61,447 bases of DNA from Eubacterium sp. (lineage in GTDB: Bacteria > Bacillota > Clostridia > Lachnospirales > Lachnospiraceae), in NCBI GenBank assembly GCA_021769425.1, contig JAETSX010000052.1:1-61447 (forward strand), read 5' to 3'. The position numbers and the translations under genes are program-made. Shown one piece after another: positions 36,195 through 45,605 of the stretch. The notes under the pieces are model-generated. The model did not search any database, was not told where the DNA came from, and worked only from the letters and a program-made list of their open reading frames with translations. Numbering within the stretch: the stretch's first letter is position 1; every line of letters begins with the position of its first letter.

Positions 36195-37895
36195 ATGGAA
36201 AACAATTTTAATGGAAATAATAACAGCAGCAATAACAACTCAGATTCTTTATATTCATACAGTTACCTCAACCAGGAGAACCAGGAACGCAATCCGAATT
36301 ATTACGAAAGACAGGAAGAAAATCATCAGTCTTCATTTGAGGCACAGCCGGAAAACAACAAGGCTTCCCAGGCAAATGCTCAAGAGCAGGCATCCGGAAG
36401 TGAGGGAACTTATACAGCAGAGCAGGTATCCGGAAGTGAGGGGACTTATAACGCAGAGCAGACATCCGGCAACGGGAGAGCTTATAACGCAGAGCAGGCG
36501 CCAGGCAATGAGAGAACTTATATTGCAGGAGAGGCCCCAGACAGGAGTCCGGAAACCAAAAGGGATGACAGCCAGTTTTACAGCGCCGGACAATCTCAAG
36601 CATCTTACAGCAGCCAGTGGAATCCGGAAAATGGAAAGCAGAAAAAGAAAAAACAGAAATTTTCCGGAGAAAAGAAGTCTCACGGTTTTGGCGTAACATT
36701 GGGGAAGTGCGCAGCTTTGGCATTGGTATTCGGACTGGTTTCCGGTACGGTATTCTACGGAACAGGGCTTGCCTTTGAGTATACCAGCGGCTCTAAAAAT
36801 GCAAAGCTGGAGACAACAGCGGGCGGAGACGGCAAAACAGACGGCACCACCTCAGGAGGCATTCCGGGAACCGGGGTCAGCACAGCAACCACTGTGGAGG
36901 ATGTGGCTGACATTGTGGAAAATGTAATCCCCTCCATCGTATCCATTACGAATATGGGACAGCAGGAAATGGGAATGGATTTCTTCGGCCGTTCCTACAT
37001 GCAGGATACCGAGAGCGCAGGCAGCGGAATTATCATCAGCCAGACAGAACAGGAAATCTACATTGCAACCAATAATCATGTGGTTGCCAATTCCAATCAG
37101 CTGACCGTGAATTTTACTGATGACCAGTCTGTGACGGCGGAAATCAAAGGAACAGATCCGAGTACCGATTTGGCAGTAATTTCCGTGGCAATTAAGGATA
37201 TTCCGGCAGAAACAATGGAAAAAATAAAAGTGGCGACACTTGGCAATTCTGAGAATATCAGAGTGGGCCAGAGCGCAGTGGCAATTGGAAATGCACTGGG
37301 ATACGGACAGTCTGTTACCACAGGAGTAATCAGCGCCCTGGATCGGGAAGTAACCGTACAGGATGAAAATACAGGCGCATCCATTACCAATGATCTGATT
37401 CAGACCAGTGCGGCGATCAACCCCGGAAACAGCGGCGGAGCTCTGGTGAATATGAACGGAGAAGTGATTGGAATTAACTCTGTAAAATACAATGATACCA
37501 GCGTGGAGGGCATGGGATTTGCAATTCCAATCTCTGCAGCAGAACCGATTATCAATGATTTGATTACAAGGGAAGTGGTAGACGAGTCAAATTCAGCATA
37601 CCTGGGCGTATCCGGGCAGGATGTGACAGATGATCTGGCTGAAAGTTTTGGAATTCCGGAAGGATTGTATATCACAATGGTGCAGGAAAACAGCGCTGCA
37701 GAAAAAGCGGGAATTAAAAAAGGAGATGTTATCACAGAATTTGACGGAAGAAAAGTACAGTCCATGGACGGTTTGAAAGAATTGATGCAGTATTATGCAG
37801 CAGGAACCCAAGTGGAGATTACAATTCAGACCAATCAGAACGGAGAGTGGCAGGAGCAGAAAGTCACTGCGGAATTGGGAAAAAAGAATAACTGA
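36195..37895 (+). CDS. htrA: HtrA/DegP-like membrane-anchored serine protease with PDZ domain (566 aa)
   Basis: A long Asn/Gln/Ser-rich cytosolic N-terminus with four 12-residue repeats, one membrane helix (about residues 166-192), then a trypsin-like domain with the triad H295 (ATNNHVVAN), D325 (STDLAVIS) and S413 (NPGNSGGAL). A PDZ domain (about 470-555; YLGVSGQDV, AEKAGIKKGDVITEFDG) ends the protein. It acts on the outer face of the membrane in protein quality control. Direct repeats of TGTCACA lie upstream (about 36104-36121) and could bind a regulator. Confidence 0.93.
   Translation: MENNFNGNNNSSNNNSDSLYSYSYLNQENQERNPNYYERQEENHQSSFEAQPENNKASQANAQEQASGSEGTYTAEQVSGSEGTYNAEQTSGNGRAYNAEQAPGNERTYIAGEAPDRSPETKRDDSQFYSAGQSQASYSSQWNPENGKQKKKKQKFSGEKKSHGFGVTLGKCAALALVFGLVSGTVFYGTGLAFEYTSGSKNAKLETTAGGDGKTDGTTSGGIPGTGVSTATTVEDVADIVENVIPSIVSITNMGQQEMGMDFFGRSYMQDTESAGSGIIISQTEQEIYIATNNHVVANSNQLTVNFTDDQSVTAEIKGTDPSTDLAVISVAIKDIPAETMEKIKVATLGNSENIRVGQSAVAIGNALGYGQSVTTGVISALDREVTVQDENTGASITNDLIQTSAAINPGNSGGALVNMNGEVIGINSVKYNDTSVEGMGFAIPISAAEPIINDLITREVVDESNSAYLGVSGQDVTDDLAESFGIPEGLYITMVQENSAAEKAGIKKGDVITEFDGRKVQSMDGLKELMQYYAAGTQVEITIQTNQNGEWQEQKVTAELGKKNN
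36390..36533 (+). repeat. 36-bp in-frame repeats (4 units) in the HtrA N-terminus
   Basis: Four 12-codon units, consensus ASGSEGTYNAEQ, with decreasing identity toward the 3' end. They lie in the cytosolic tail, not in the protease domain. Confidence 0.8.
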
Positions 37896-37944
37896 TTTTT
37901 CTTTTAAAATAGTGGAAAGTATGGTAAAATAAACATAAGAAAAA

Positions 37945-37983
37945 CGAAAATGCCAATCTGGATAAATCCGGATTGGCGTTTCG
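37945..37983 (+). terminator. Hairpin between htrA and the carbamate kinase gene
   Basis: GCCAATCTGG and CCGGATTGGC with loop ATAAAT, flanked by A-rich and T-containing sequence. Probably the htrA terminator. A possible -10 (TAAAAT, 37925-37930) just before it means it could instead be in the leader of the next gene. Confidence 0.55.
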
Positions 37984-38074
37984 GCTTACAGAGATATTGC
38001 AGGAGAAATTGATTTTTGGCAGGGATGAGAGGAGAACTGCTGTATGGATTGTTCCAAAAAGGGAGGTTTCTTAA

Positions 38075-39007
38075 ATGAGGAAGAAAAAAATCGTGATTGC
38101 CCTGGGGCATGATGCATTAGGAACCACATTGCCGGAGCAAAAAAGTGCGACCAAAAGAACAGCGAAGGCAGTGGTGGATTTTATCAAAGAAGATTATCAG
38201 GTGGCAATTTCCCACAGCAACGGCCCCCAGGTGGGCATGATTCACACGGCAATGGCAGAATTCTGCAGGATTTATCCGGAATATACGGCAACGCCCATGT
38301 CGGTGTGTTCCGCCATGAGCCAGGGATACATTGGCTACGATTTGCAGAATGCAATCCGTACCGAACTTCTGAACCGGGGAATTTACAAACCGGTATCCAC
38401 AATTCTGACCCAGGTGTGTGTGGATCCTTATGACGATGCTTTTTATCATCCCACCAAGGAGATCGGACGTGTGATGACAGAGGAAGAGGCAGAGGCGGAA
38501 GAGAAGAAAGGCAATCATGTGGTAAAGACCCAGGCAGGATACCGCAGAATTGTTGCTGCGCCGAAGCCGGTGGATATTGTGGAGATTGACGCTATCCGTG
38601 CGCTGCTGGATGCAGATCAGATTGTGATTGCCTGCGGCGGCGGCGGAATTCCCGTGCTTGCCCAGGGGCATAAGCTGAAAGGGGCCAGTGCCGTGATTGA
38701 AAAAGATTCCGCTGCAGCAAAGCTGGCGGATATGATAGACGCAGACCGGCTGGTGATTTTAACAGGGGTGGAAAAGGTCTGCCTGAACTTTGGAACAAAG
38801 CAGCAGGAATCCCTGGATGAGATGACTATAGCCCAGGCCAAAAGCTACATGGAAGAAGGACAGTTTGAAGCGGGGACAATGCTGCCTAAGATTGAAGCTG
38901 CCATTGAGTTTATCGGCAATTCCGCAGTGCGCAGCGCATTAATTACCCGGCTGGAACCTTCCGGGGAGGAAATTAAGAAAAATACGGGAACTGTAATACG
39001 GAAATGA
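38075..39007 (+). CDS. arcC: Carbamate kinase (310 aa)
   Basis: Amino-acid-kinase fold with IVIALGHDALG at the N-terminus, SHSNGPQVGMI, ACGGGGIPV, AVIEKDSAAAKLA and LVILTGVEKVCLNFG, all standard carbamate kinase motifs at the usual length. It makes ATP and carbamate-derived products from carbamoyl phosphate. No arginine deiminase or ornithine carbamoyltransferase gene is adjacent, so it may serve other carbamoyl phosphate sources such as agmatine, allantoin or citrulline breakdown. It precedes pyruvate kinase by 94 bases. Confidence 0.94.
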   Translation: MRKKKIVIALGHDALGTTLPEQKSATKRTAKAVVDFIKEDYQVAISHSNGPQVGMIHTAMAEFCRIYPEYTATPMSVCSAMSQGYIGYDLQNAIRTELLNRGIYKPVSTILTQVCVDPYDDAFYHPTKEIGRVMTEEEAEAEEKKGNHVVKTQAGYRRIVAAPKPVDIVEIDAIRALLDADQIVIACGGGGIPVLAQGHKLKGASAVIEKDSAAAKLADMIDADRLVILTGVEKVCLNFGTKQQESLDEMTIAQAKSYMEEGQFEAGTMLPKIEAAIEFIGNSAVRSALITRLEPSGEEIKKNTGTVIRK

Positions 39008-39101
39008 CTATTGTTGTGCCCGCATGCCGGCCAGTTTTGTAGGAAGGATGTTTCGGATGCGTACAGGCTGAAAACCAGACAAATCAGGAAAGGAAACAGA
39101 A

Positions 39102-40853
39102 ATGAAAAATTTAAGAAAAACAAAGATTATCTGCACCTTAGGGCCCTCCACAGACAAAGACGGGATATTAAAACAGTTAATGTCAGAAGGAATGAATGTT
39201 GCCCGGTTTAATTTCTCCCACGGCACCCATGAAGAACAGGGAGAGAGACTGAAACAAGTTCGGAAAATGCGGGAAGAACTGGCTTTGCCGGTGGCAACTC
39301 TGCTGGATACCAAGGGACCGGAAATCCGTCTTCGGGATATCAAAGACGGCAAAACACAGCTTGAGGCCGGTCAGAAATTTACTCTGACCACAGAGGAGAT
39401 TCTGGGAGATAAGGATCGTGTTTCTATTACTTATCAGGATTTGGTGAAGGACGTAGAACCGGGGTGCCGGATTCTCATTGACGACGGACTGATTGAACTG
39501 GGGGTGGACGAGGTTACGGATACGGATATTGTCTGCCATGTGGTAAACGGCGGCATGATTTCCAATAAGAAAGGGGTCAATGTCCCCAATGTGGAATTGT
39601 CCATGCCTTATATCAGCGAAAAAGATTATGAGGATATCGTGTTCGGCATTGAAAATGATTTCGACTTCGTAGCGGCGTCTTTCGTGCGCACGGCAGATGA
39701 CGTTCTGGAGATCCGGAAGATTTTTGAAGAAAAGAACTGCAATAATATCAACATTATCTCCAAGATTGAGAATATGCAGGGCGTGGAAAATATTGACGAG
39801 ATTATCCGGGTATCCGACGGAATCATGGTGGCCAGAGGGGATATGGGTGTGGAAATTCCTCTGGAGGATGTTCCGGTGATTCAGAAAATGATTATCAAGA
39901 AAGTCATTGACGCCGGAAAACAGGTAATTACCGCTACCCAAATGTTGGATTCCATGATGAAGAATCCAAGGCCCACCCGTGCAGAGGCTACCGACGTGGC
40001 GAATGCCATCTATGACGGAACCAGCGCCATTATGCTGTCCGGAGAGACGGCGGCAGGCCTCTATCCGGTGGAAGCTTTGAAAACCATGGTGAAAATCGCA
40101 ATCCGTACGGAGCAGGATATCAATTATACCGCCCGGTTCAAATCCCGAGAGAATTTGAGCAATCCGGATATTACCAACGCCATTTCCCATGCCACCTGCA
40201 CCACGGCAAATGATTTGAAAGCAGCGGCTATTATTACCGTAACCCAGTCCGGGAAAACTGCCCGGATGATTTCCAAATATCGACCGGACTGCCCTATTAT
40301 CGGGGGAAGCATGTATCCCAAGGTATGCCGCCAATTGAACCTTTCCTGGGGCGTTACGCCTCTGCATGTGGAACTGAAAGACGATGCGGACGAATTGTTT
40401 GACCATGCCGTAGATGCTGCCCAGGCGGCAGGACTTGTGTCCATGGGGGACATTACGGTTATTACAGGCGGCGTCCCCCTGGGAGTGTCAGGAACAACCA
40501 ACATTCTGAAGGTTCACGTGGCAGGCCATATTCTGGCTACCGGAAAGGGCATCAATGACAAGATTGTTTCTGCAAATCTCTGTGTCTGCAAAAATCTCCA
40601 GGATTTGCGGAGAGATTTTAAGTCAGGAGATATTATCGTTGCCAAAGAGACAAATAATGACATGATGGAACAGATCCGGTATGCTTCCGGCCTGATTGTG
40701 GAAGAAGGCAGTTCCAATTCCCATGCTGTCATTGCAGGGTTGAGCTTGGATATTCCGGTTCTTATTGATGCAGAGTACGCAGTTTCTATTCTAAAAACAG
40801 GGGCGTATGTTACCCTGAACGCCAAAGATGGGATCGTAAGCTGCAATCAATAA
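39102..40853 (+). CDS. pyk: Pyruvate kinase with C-terminal phosphohistidine domain (583 aa)
   Basis: N-terminus KTKIICTLGPSTD, the catalytic barrel motifs LLDTKGPEIR, IISKIENMQGV, MVARGDMGVEIP and ITATQMLDSMMKNPRPTRAE, and the C-terminal regulatory fold. An extra PEP-utilising-like domain follows (about residues 500-583) with EEGSSNSHAVIAGL, where H541 aligns with the phosphohistidine of PPDK/EI. This extended form is common in Firmicutes. Converts phosphoenolpyruvate and ADP to pyruvate and ATP. Confidence 0.97.
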   Translation: MKNLRKTKIICTLGPSTDKDGILKQLMSEGMNVARFNFSHGTHEEQGERLKQVRKMREELALPVATLLDTKGPEIRLRDIKDGKTQLEAGQKFTLTTEEILGDKDRVSITYQDLVKDVEPGCRILIDDGLIELGVDEVTDTDIVCHVVNGGMISNKKGVNVPNVELSMPYISEKDYEDIVFGIENDFDFVAASFVRTADDVLEIRKIFEEKNCNNINIISKIENMQGVENIDEIIRVSDGIMVARGDMGVEIPLEDVPVIQKMIIKKVIDAGKQVITATQMLDSMMKNPRPTRAEATDVANAIYDGTSAIMLSGETAAGLYPVEALKTMVKIAIRTEQDINYTARFKSRENLSNPDITNAISHATCTTANDLKAAAIITVTQSGKTARMISKYRPDCPIIGGSMYPKVCRQLNLSWGVTPLHVELKDDADELFDHAVDAAQAAGLVSMGDITVITGGVPLGVSGTTNILKVHVAGHILATGKGINDKIVSANLCVCKNLQDLRRDFKSGDIIVAKETNNDMMEQIRYASGLIVEEGSSNSHAVIAGLSLDIPVLIDAEYAVSILKTGAYVTLNAKDGIVSCNQ

Positions 40854-40962
40854 TTTTTCCGTCAGGAAATCTCATTGAATCATAGGATAACGAAAGATTT
40901 GCGTTTGTGTATGGAAATGCAGATGGCTTAGTATGGCGCAAAGTCTTACAGGGAGAATAAGG

Positions 40963-42102
40963 ATGAGAAAATATAGAATATGGCTGGCGGTTCTGCTGTC
41001 AGCAGTTCTGGCATTTGGCGGCTGCGGAGGCTTTGGAGGCAGCGGAGAAAATGAACAGCAGTTTCAAGAACAGGCCAAAGGAGACACATCTGATAAAAAG
41101 GAGACGCCGGAAGATAACGGGAATTCCGGGGAACAGGAAATTTCCGGAGCTGGAGAAACGCAGGAAGGAAACAATAGTTCTGAGGCACAGGAATCTTTAG
41201 AAAAGCAGGATAGTTCCGGGGAACAGGAAGCGCCGGCTCCGCCTGCATTAAATGAGGAAACTGTGGTGCGTTCCAGAGAGGAAGTGGTGACGACTTCTTC
41301 CGTAAATATCCGAACTGCGCCCTCCACAGACAGTGAAGTGTATCAGACTGCCGCCAGGAGGACAGAATTGATCCGGACTGCAGATGACGGAACCTGGAGC
41401 GCTGTGGAAATTGACGGAAAGGAATACTATGCTGCTTCAGAATATCTGAGATTGAAATCAGAAATGGCAGACAACGGATATCTGGTGGTGATTGACGCCG
41501 GGCATCAGGGGAAGGGCAACAGCGAGCAGGAGCCCATCGGCCCCGGGGCTTCAGAGACGAAGCCAAAGGTAGCCAGCGGAACCTCCGGCTGCGTCAGCGG
41601 TTTGAACGAATATGAACTTACCCTGATGGTGTCTTTGAAGCTGCAGGCGGAGTTGGAGGCCAGGGGCTATCAGGTAATGATGGTCCGCACCAGCCATGAT
41701 GTGAATATCAGCAACAGTGAGCGGGCGGCAGTTGCCAACAATGCAGGGGCGGACGCGTTTATCCGGGTTCATGCCAACGGTTCTGATGACAGCAGCGAGA
41801 ACGGTATTCTTACCATCTGCCCAACTTCTGCCAATCCTTATATGGGCAGCCTATACACTCAGTGCCGCAGCCTGTCTGAATGCGTGCTGGACGGTGCGGT
41901 GAACGCCACCGGAGCCAATAAAAAATATATCTGGGAAACCGATACTATGAGCGGCATCAACTGGTGCACCGTTCCGGTTACCATTGTAGAAATGGGATTT
42001 ATGACCAATCCCGACGAAGACAGCCGAATGGCGGACGACGGGTATCAGAGTCAGCTTGCAGCAGGGATTGCAGACGGTGTGGACGCCTACTTTGGGAATT
42101 AG
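40963..42102 (+). CDS. Lipoprotein N-acetylmuramoyl-L-alanine amidase with SH3 domain (379 aa)
   Basis: ATG 40963 is preferred over 40933 because it directly precedes a lipoprotein signal, IWLAVLLSAVLAFGGC, with the lipobox cysteine. An acidic Ser/Gln/Glu linker follows, then an SH3b module (VVTTSSVNIRTAPSTDSEVY) and the Amidase_3 catalytic domain: [49 protein letters not shown] and [15 protein letters not shown]. It is a surface-anchored peptidoglycan amidase. Its catalytic domain is nearly identical to that of the next gene, so the two arose by duplication. Confidence 0.92.
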   Translation: MRKYRIWLAVLLSAVLAFGGCGGFGGSGENEQQFQEQAKGDTSDKKETPEDNGNSGEQEISGAGETQEGNNSSEAQESLEKQDSSGEQEAPAPPALNEETVVRSREEVVTTSSVNIRTAPSTDSEVYQTAARRTELIRTADDGTWSAVEIDGKEYYAASEYLRLKSEMADNGYLVVIDAGHQGKGNSEQEPIGPGASETKPKVASGTSGCVSGLNEYELTLMVSLKLQAELEARGYQVMMVRTSHDVNISNSERAAVANNAGADAFIRVHANGSDDSSENGILTICPTSANPYMGSLYTQCRSLSECVLDGAVNATGANKKYIWETDTMSGINWCTVPVTIVEMGFMTNPDEDSRMADDGYQSQLAAGIADGVDAYFGN

Positions 42103-42107
42103 GAACT

Positions 42108-42199
42108 TATACCCGTGAGCGAAATCATTTGCCAGAAGATTGTTCATAGCTTTGAGGAAAAAGCAAATGATTTGGCAAATAAGTATACTCGTGAGTATA
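42108..42199 (+). repeat. 92-bp dispersed MITE-like element, copy C
   Basis: Starts 6 bases after the amidase stop, ends ACTCGTGAGTATA. Exactly 92 bp. Inside it AAATCATTTGC and GCAAATGATTT are perfect reverse complements, so it can also fold as an internal hairpin. It separates the two amidase paralogues. Confidence 0.85.
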
Positions 42200-42296
42200 A
42201 CAGCAAAATTTTACGCAAAATGAGGAGATTCCTGCGGCGGAGAAGGTTCCGTCCGTTGATGCGGGCATGCCCGTATTGTTTAAAGGAGAGAATTTC

Positions 42297-43607
42297 ATGA
42301 AAAAATATAAGAAAACAGTGCAAAGATGGTTCTTTTTGCTGACGGCGGTTTTGCTGGCAGTCGGCTGCGGTGCGGAAAGCATGGCGGTACATGGGGCGCA
42401 GGAACCCAAAGGGCCCAGCATGACGGAATACGGAGCGCAGGAACCCAAAGAGCCCAGCACGACGGAATACGGGGCGCAGAAACCCACACGGATTAAGCTG
42501 AATTACAGCAAATATACGCTGGCTGTGGGGGATAAGCGTACCATAAAGGTGATATCGGTACAGCCTGAAGGCGCATCCAAAGACGTAATCTGGCGTTCCT
42601 CCAATTCAAACATTGCCAGGGTAAAGAAAACGGCTTACGGCGGAAAAGTCATTGCCAAAAAAAGCGGGACAGCGACAGTTACAGCCAGGTCGAAAAGCAA
42701 TCCCAAAATAAAAGCCTCCTGCAAGATAAAAGTCTGCAAAGCAACAGAAAAAATAGAATTAAAATCAAAAAAATCATATACCCTGAAAATGGGGGAAACG
42801 AAACGGCTCAGTGTAAAAACAAAGCCTAAGAATCAGCCTGTGATCTGGAGAACTTCTGATCAAAAGGTTGCATCCGTTGACAGCAAAGGCAAAGTAACGG
42901 CCCTGTCACGGGGAAAGGCCACTGTCACAGCCACATCCGGCGGGAAAACGGTGAAAGTGTCTGTGAAAGTAGAGGGAAACGGACGTCTGGTGGTGATTGA
43001 CGCAGGCCATCAGGCCAGAGGAAACAGTGAACTGGAGCCCATTGGTCCCGGAGCCTCTGAAAGGAAGCCTAAAGTTTCCAGCGGAACCAGCGGATGTGTC
43101 ACAGGGCTGAACGAATATGAGCTGAATCTGATGGTTTCCTTGAAATTGCAGACGGTTTTGCAGCAGCGGGGATATGATGTAAAGATGATACGTACCAGCC
43201 ATGACGTGAATATCAGCAACAGTGAACGGGCGGCCATTGCCAATCAGGCGGGAGCGGACGCTTTTGTCAGAATTCACGCCAACGGTTCCTCCAACAGCAA
43301 TGAGAACGGCATTCTTACCATCTGCCCCACTCCGGGAAATCCATACATGGGCCATCTGTACGGCCAGTGCCGGAGGCTTTCCGAATGCGTATTGGACGGG
43401 GCTGTCAATGCCACCGGAGCCAATAAGAAATATATCTGGGAGACTGATACTATGAGCGGAATTAATTGGTGCACCGTTCCGGTTACCATTGTGGAGATGG
43501 GATTTATGACGAATCCTGATGAAGATCGCAGGATGGCGGACGATGGGTATCAGAATCAGCTTGCAGCAGGGATTGCAGATGGGATAGATGCTTATTTCAG
43601 GAATTGA
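42297..43607 (+). CDS. Lipoprotein N-acetylmuramoyl-L-alanine amidase with Big-type domains (436 aa)
   Basis: ATG 42297 has AAGGAG upstream and begins a lipoprotein signal ([13 protein letters not shown], lipobox Cys24); the upstream in-frame start at 42267 is rejected. After a 13-residue repeat spacer come two BIG2-like domains ([38 protein letters not shown], each with the A-TVTA strand). The C-terminal Amidase_3 domain matches that of the preceding gene: [31 protein letters not shown] and [12 protein letters not shown]. Both are probably surface amidases, differing in wall-binding module. Confidence 0.9.
   Translation: MKKYKKTVQRWFFLLTAVLLAVGCGAESMAVHGAQEPKGPSMTEYGAQEPKEPSTTEYGAQKPTRIKLNYSKYTLAVGDKRTIKVISVQPEGASKDVIWRSSNSNIARVKKTAYGGKVIAKKSGTATVTARSKSNPKIKASCKIKVCKATEKIELKSKKSYTLKMGETKRLSVKTKPKNQPVIWRTSDQKVASVDSKGKVTALSRGKATVTATSGGKTVKVSVKVEGNGRLVVIDAGHQARGNSELEPIGPGASERKPKVSSGTSGCVTGLNEYELNLMVSLKLQTVLQQRGYDVKMIRTSHDVNISNSERAAIANQAGADAFVRIHANGSSNSNENGILTICPTPGNPYMGHLYGQCRRLSECVLDGAVNATGANKKYIWETDTMSGINWCTVPVTIVEMGFMTNPDEDRRMADDGYQNQLAAGIADGIDAYFRN
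42393..42485 (+). repeat. 39-bp in-frame repeats in the second amidase spacer
   Basis: Two 13-codon units (GAQEPKxPSxTEY) and a partial third immediately after the lipobox region. Confidence 0.75.
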
Positions 43608-43641
43608 GGAAAATCGTGTCTGCAGCAAGTAGGAGAACACA

Positions 43642-45000
43642 ATGAAAAATCGTTTTATTATAGAAGAGTTTGGAAAAATCAGGCAGGCAGAGATAGAGAC
43701 TGCCCCATTAACTTTATTCGTAGGAGATAATAACAGCGGCAAGAGTTATCTGTTGTCTTTGTTATGGGCAATTTATACTGCGGATGAAAAGTCTGTCCTT
43801 TTTTCGGGATTGCCAGAATTGAAATGCAGTTCATATAGTGAAATCTCTGAGAAGATCAGCCATTTGATGCAGAATTCTATGGAAAGCCAGGGGCAGGAGA
43901 TAAAGATCTCTTCCGTTAAATTTCTACAGGTTTTAAATACAATGTTAGAAAAAAATAAAGATAGATTTGTGGCAGAAATTTTTAATTCAAAACAGGTGCC
44001 GATTCGAAAGCTTTCTGTAGAAATGCAGGAGGAGTTTGATCTGTTTATAGAATGCAGGAGGAAAGAAACACGAATTGAAATTAATATTTCTTACAGCGCT
44101 GAGAGAAGTGGTATTTTTTTTCCAGAGGAAATGTTGGAAAAAAATACAGAATTTATGATAAACATAATTTGCAGGGATATTTTATTAAGATTTCTGAAAG
44201 GAAAAAAAGTGCCTTACAGAAATTCTAATGTGGTTTATTTTCCAGCGGCAAGAACGGGCTTTATGTTGGCAAAAAATGTAATCAATAAAGTTGGGCGTCA
44301 GATGACGTATGATGTAACTGATGTCTATGATACGGAAAGAGAAGCAATGGAACCATTTACGAAACCCATTATCCGATTTCTGGATGCAATGGAAGATTTA
44401 TCCTTAGATCACAAAACAAAGTATGAGGAAATTGTATCATGGATCGAACAGGAGATGGCATATGGAAGCATTCAGTATGGAAGTGAAGCAAATGGAAATG
44501 AGATTCGCTATGTGCCAAAAGGGAGTGAAATAAGCCTGCCCTTGCGTGCAAGTTCTGCGGTGGTAACAGAATTAGCGCCGTTATTGCTTTTGCTGAAATA
44601 CAAACGGAGGCTGGGCGCCATTTGTTATGAAGAGCCGGAAATGTGTCTTCATCCTCAATTGCAGCAGGAGATGGGGAGGCTGTTGATACGTCTTGTGAAC
44701 AGCGGAATTTTTATGATTGCAACTACTCACAGTGATATTATTGTTCAGCATATCAATAACATGTGCAGGTTAAGTGGGAGGAATGCTCCCGAAACGTTGC
44801 TGGAAAGTCTTGGGTTGGTTCCGGAAGATCTGATCAATGCCAGGAAAGTGTCTGTTTACCAGTTTACAGACAAAGGGGCTTTTTCGATAGTGGAACAGGT
44901 TGTTCCAGTGAGCGGAGAATTTAAAGTAGAGACATTTACAAGTGCATTGATGAAAATATTAGAACAGACAACAGAAGTTCAGGATTTTGAGGGGGAATAA
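43642..45000 (+). CDS. AAA/ABC-type ATPase of the OLD-like group (452 aa)
   Basis: Walker A FVGDNNSGKS near residue 33, then a long coiled central region, then signature and Walker B parts: LLLLLKYKRRLGAICYEEPEMCLHP (glutamate pair) and the H-loop MIATTHSDIIVQHI. This fits stand-alone ABC-class ATPases that pair with nucleases in restriction or anti-phage systems. It has no TOPRIM domain itself. The next gene starts 2 bases after the stop. Function beyond ATP hydrolysis is inferred. Confidence 0.75.
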   Translation: MKNRFIIEEFGKIRQAEIETAPLTLFVGDNNSGKSYLLSLLWAIYTADEKSVLFSGLPELKCSSYSEISEKISHLMQNSMESQGQEIKISSVKFLQVLNTMLEKNKDRFVAEIFNSKQVPIRKLSVEMQEEFDLFIECRRKETRIEINISYSAERSGIFFPEEMLEKNTEFMINIICRDILLRFLKGKKVPYRNSNVVYFPAARTGFMLAKNVINKVGRQMTYDVTDVYDTEREAMEPFTKPIIRFLDAMEDLSLDHKTKYEEIVSWIEQEMAYGSIQYGSEANGNEIRYVPKGSEISLPLRASSAVVTELAPLLLLLKYKRRLGAICYEEPEMCLHPQLQQEMGRLLIRLVNSGIFMIATTHSDIIVQHINNMCRLSGRNAPETLLESLGLVPEDLINARKVSVYQFTDKGAFSIVEQVVPVSGEFKVETFTSALMKILEQTTEVQDFEGE

Positions 45001-45001
45001 A

Positions 45002-45334
45002 ATGATTCCGCTGCAGATAGAAGAAAAACTGCGAATGTTTCAGAAAGAAAAGTACGCGGTTTTAAGAGAGAAGGAGAAAAAAGAACTGGAGGAAAAGAGC
45101 AGAGAAGGGAAAGTAAAACTAATATTTACTGCTTTGGGCGATGCAGTAATTCTGCCCTCTCCAGAACGTAATGTACTTCCTTATTTGGATGGAAAACAGA
45201 AAGGGGCCACATCTTGTGCAGATATTTTTATATACAGACAAATAAAGGACAAGGAAATGTGGGACTTGCATATGATTGAGTTTAAGAAAACCAGCGGAAA
45301 GCCCTTCAATGATTGCTCTGCGTGCCAGCAATAA
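45002..45334 (+). pseudogene. Truncated nuclease-like partner of the ATPase
   Basis: Starts 2 bases after the ATPase stop behind GAGGGGG. The sequence ends CADIFIYRQIKDKEMWDLHM then IEFKKTSGK, giving D...ExK spacing typical of PD-(D/E)XK nucleases. It then stops early after NDCSACQQ. Another frame stays open from 45276 to 45467, so a frameshift or deletion probably cut the gene. The ExK lies near residue 92, and normal partners are longer. The nuclease assignment rests only on this motif. Confidence 0.5.
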
Positions 45335-45467
45335 CAGTAAAGCGGTAAAAGAAATCAGGCAATGGAACAATGGGAAATGTGAATTGGCGTTAGATGGGTG
45401 CAACCGGGTATTCACTCATCAGAAAATTCAGTTGAAGCAGGATGGGACAGGATGTTTTTCTATTTAA
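45276..45467 (+). pseudogene. Out-of-frame 3' remnant of the ATPase partner
   Basis: Overlapping open frame with no ribosome binding site. It has a basic segment (SNNSKAVKEIRQWNNGKC) and two Cys. Probably the continuation of the truncated gene after a frameshift, but homology to it is not certain. Confidence 0.35.
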
Positions 45468-45605
45468 GTGCGCTTAAAGCTGTCTCCGCAAGGTATTTTC
45501 TCAGACAGAGCTGTTCTTCAAATCAGAAGAATCTGCAACTTTGAAATATAATATTTCGCCATATGCATTTGTGCAGAAATGGCTGTCACGAAAAGGAGGG
45601 TTTTT

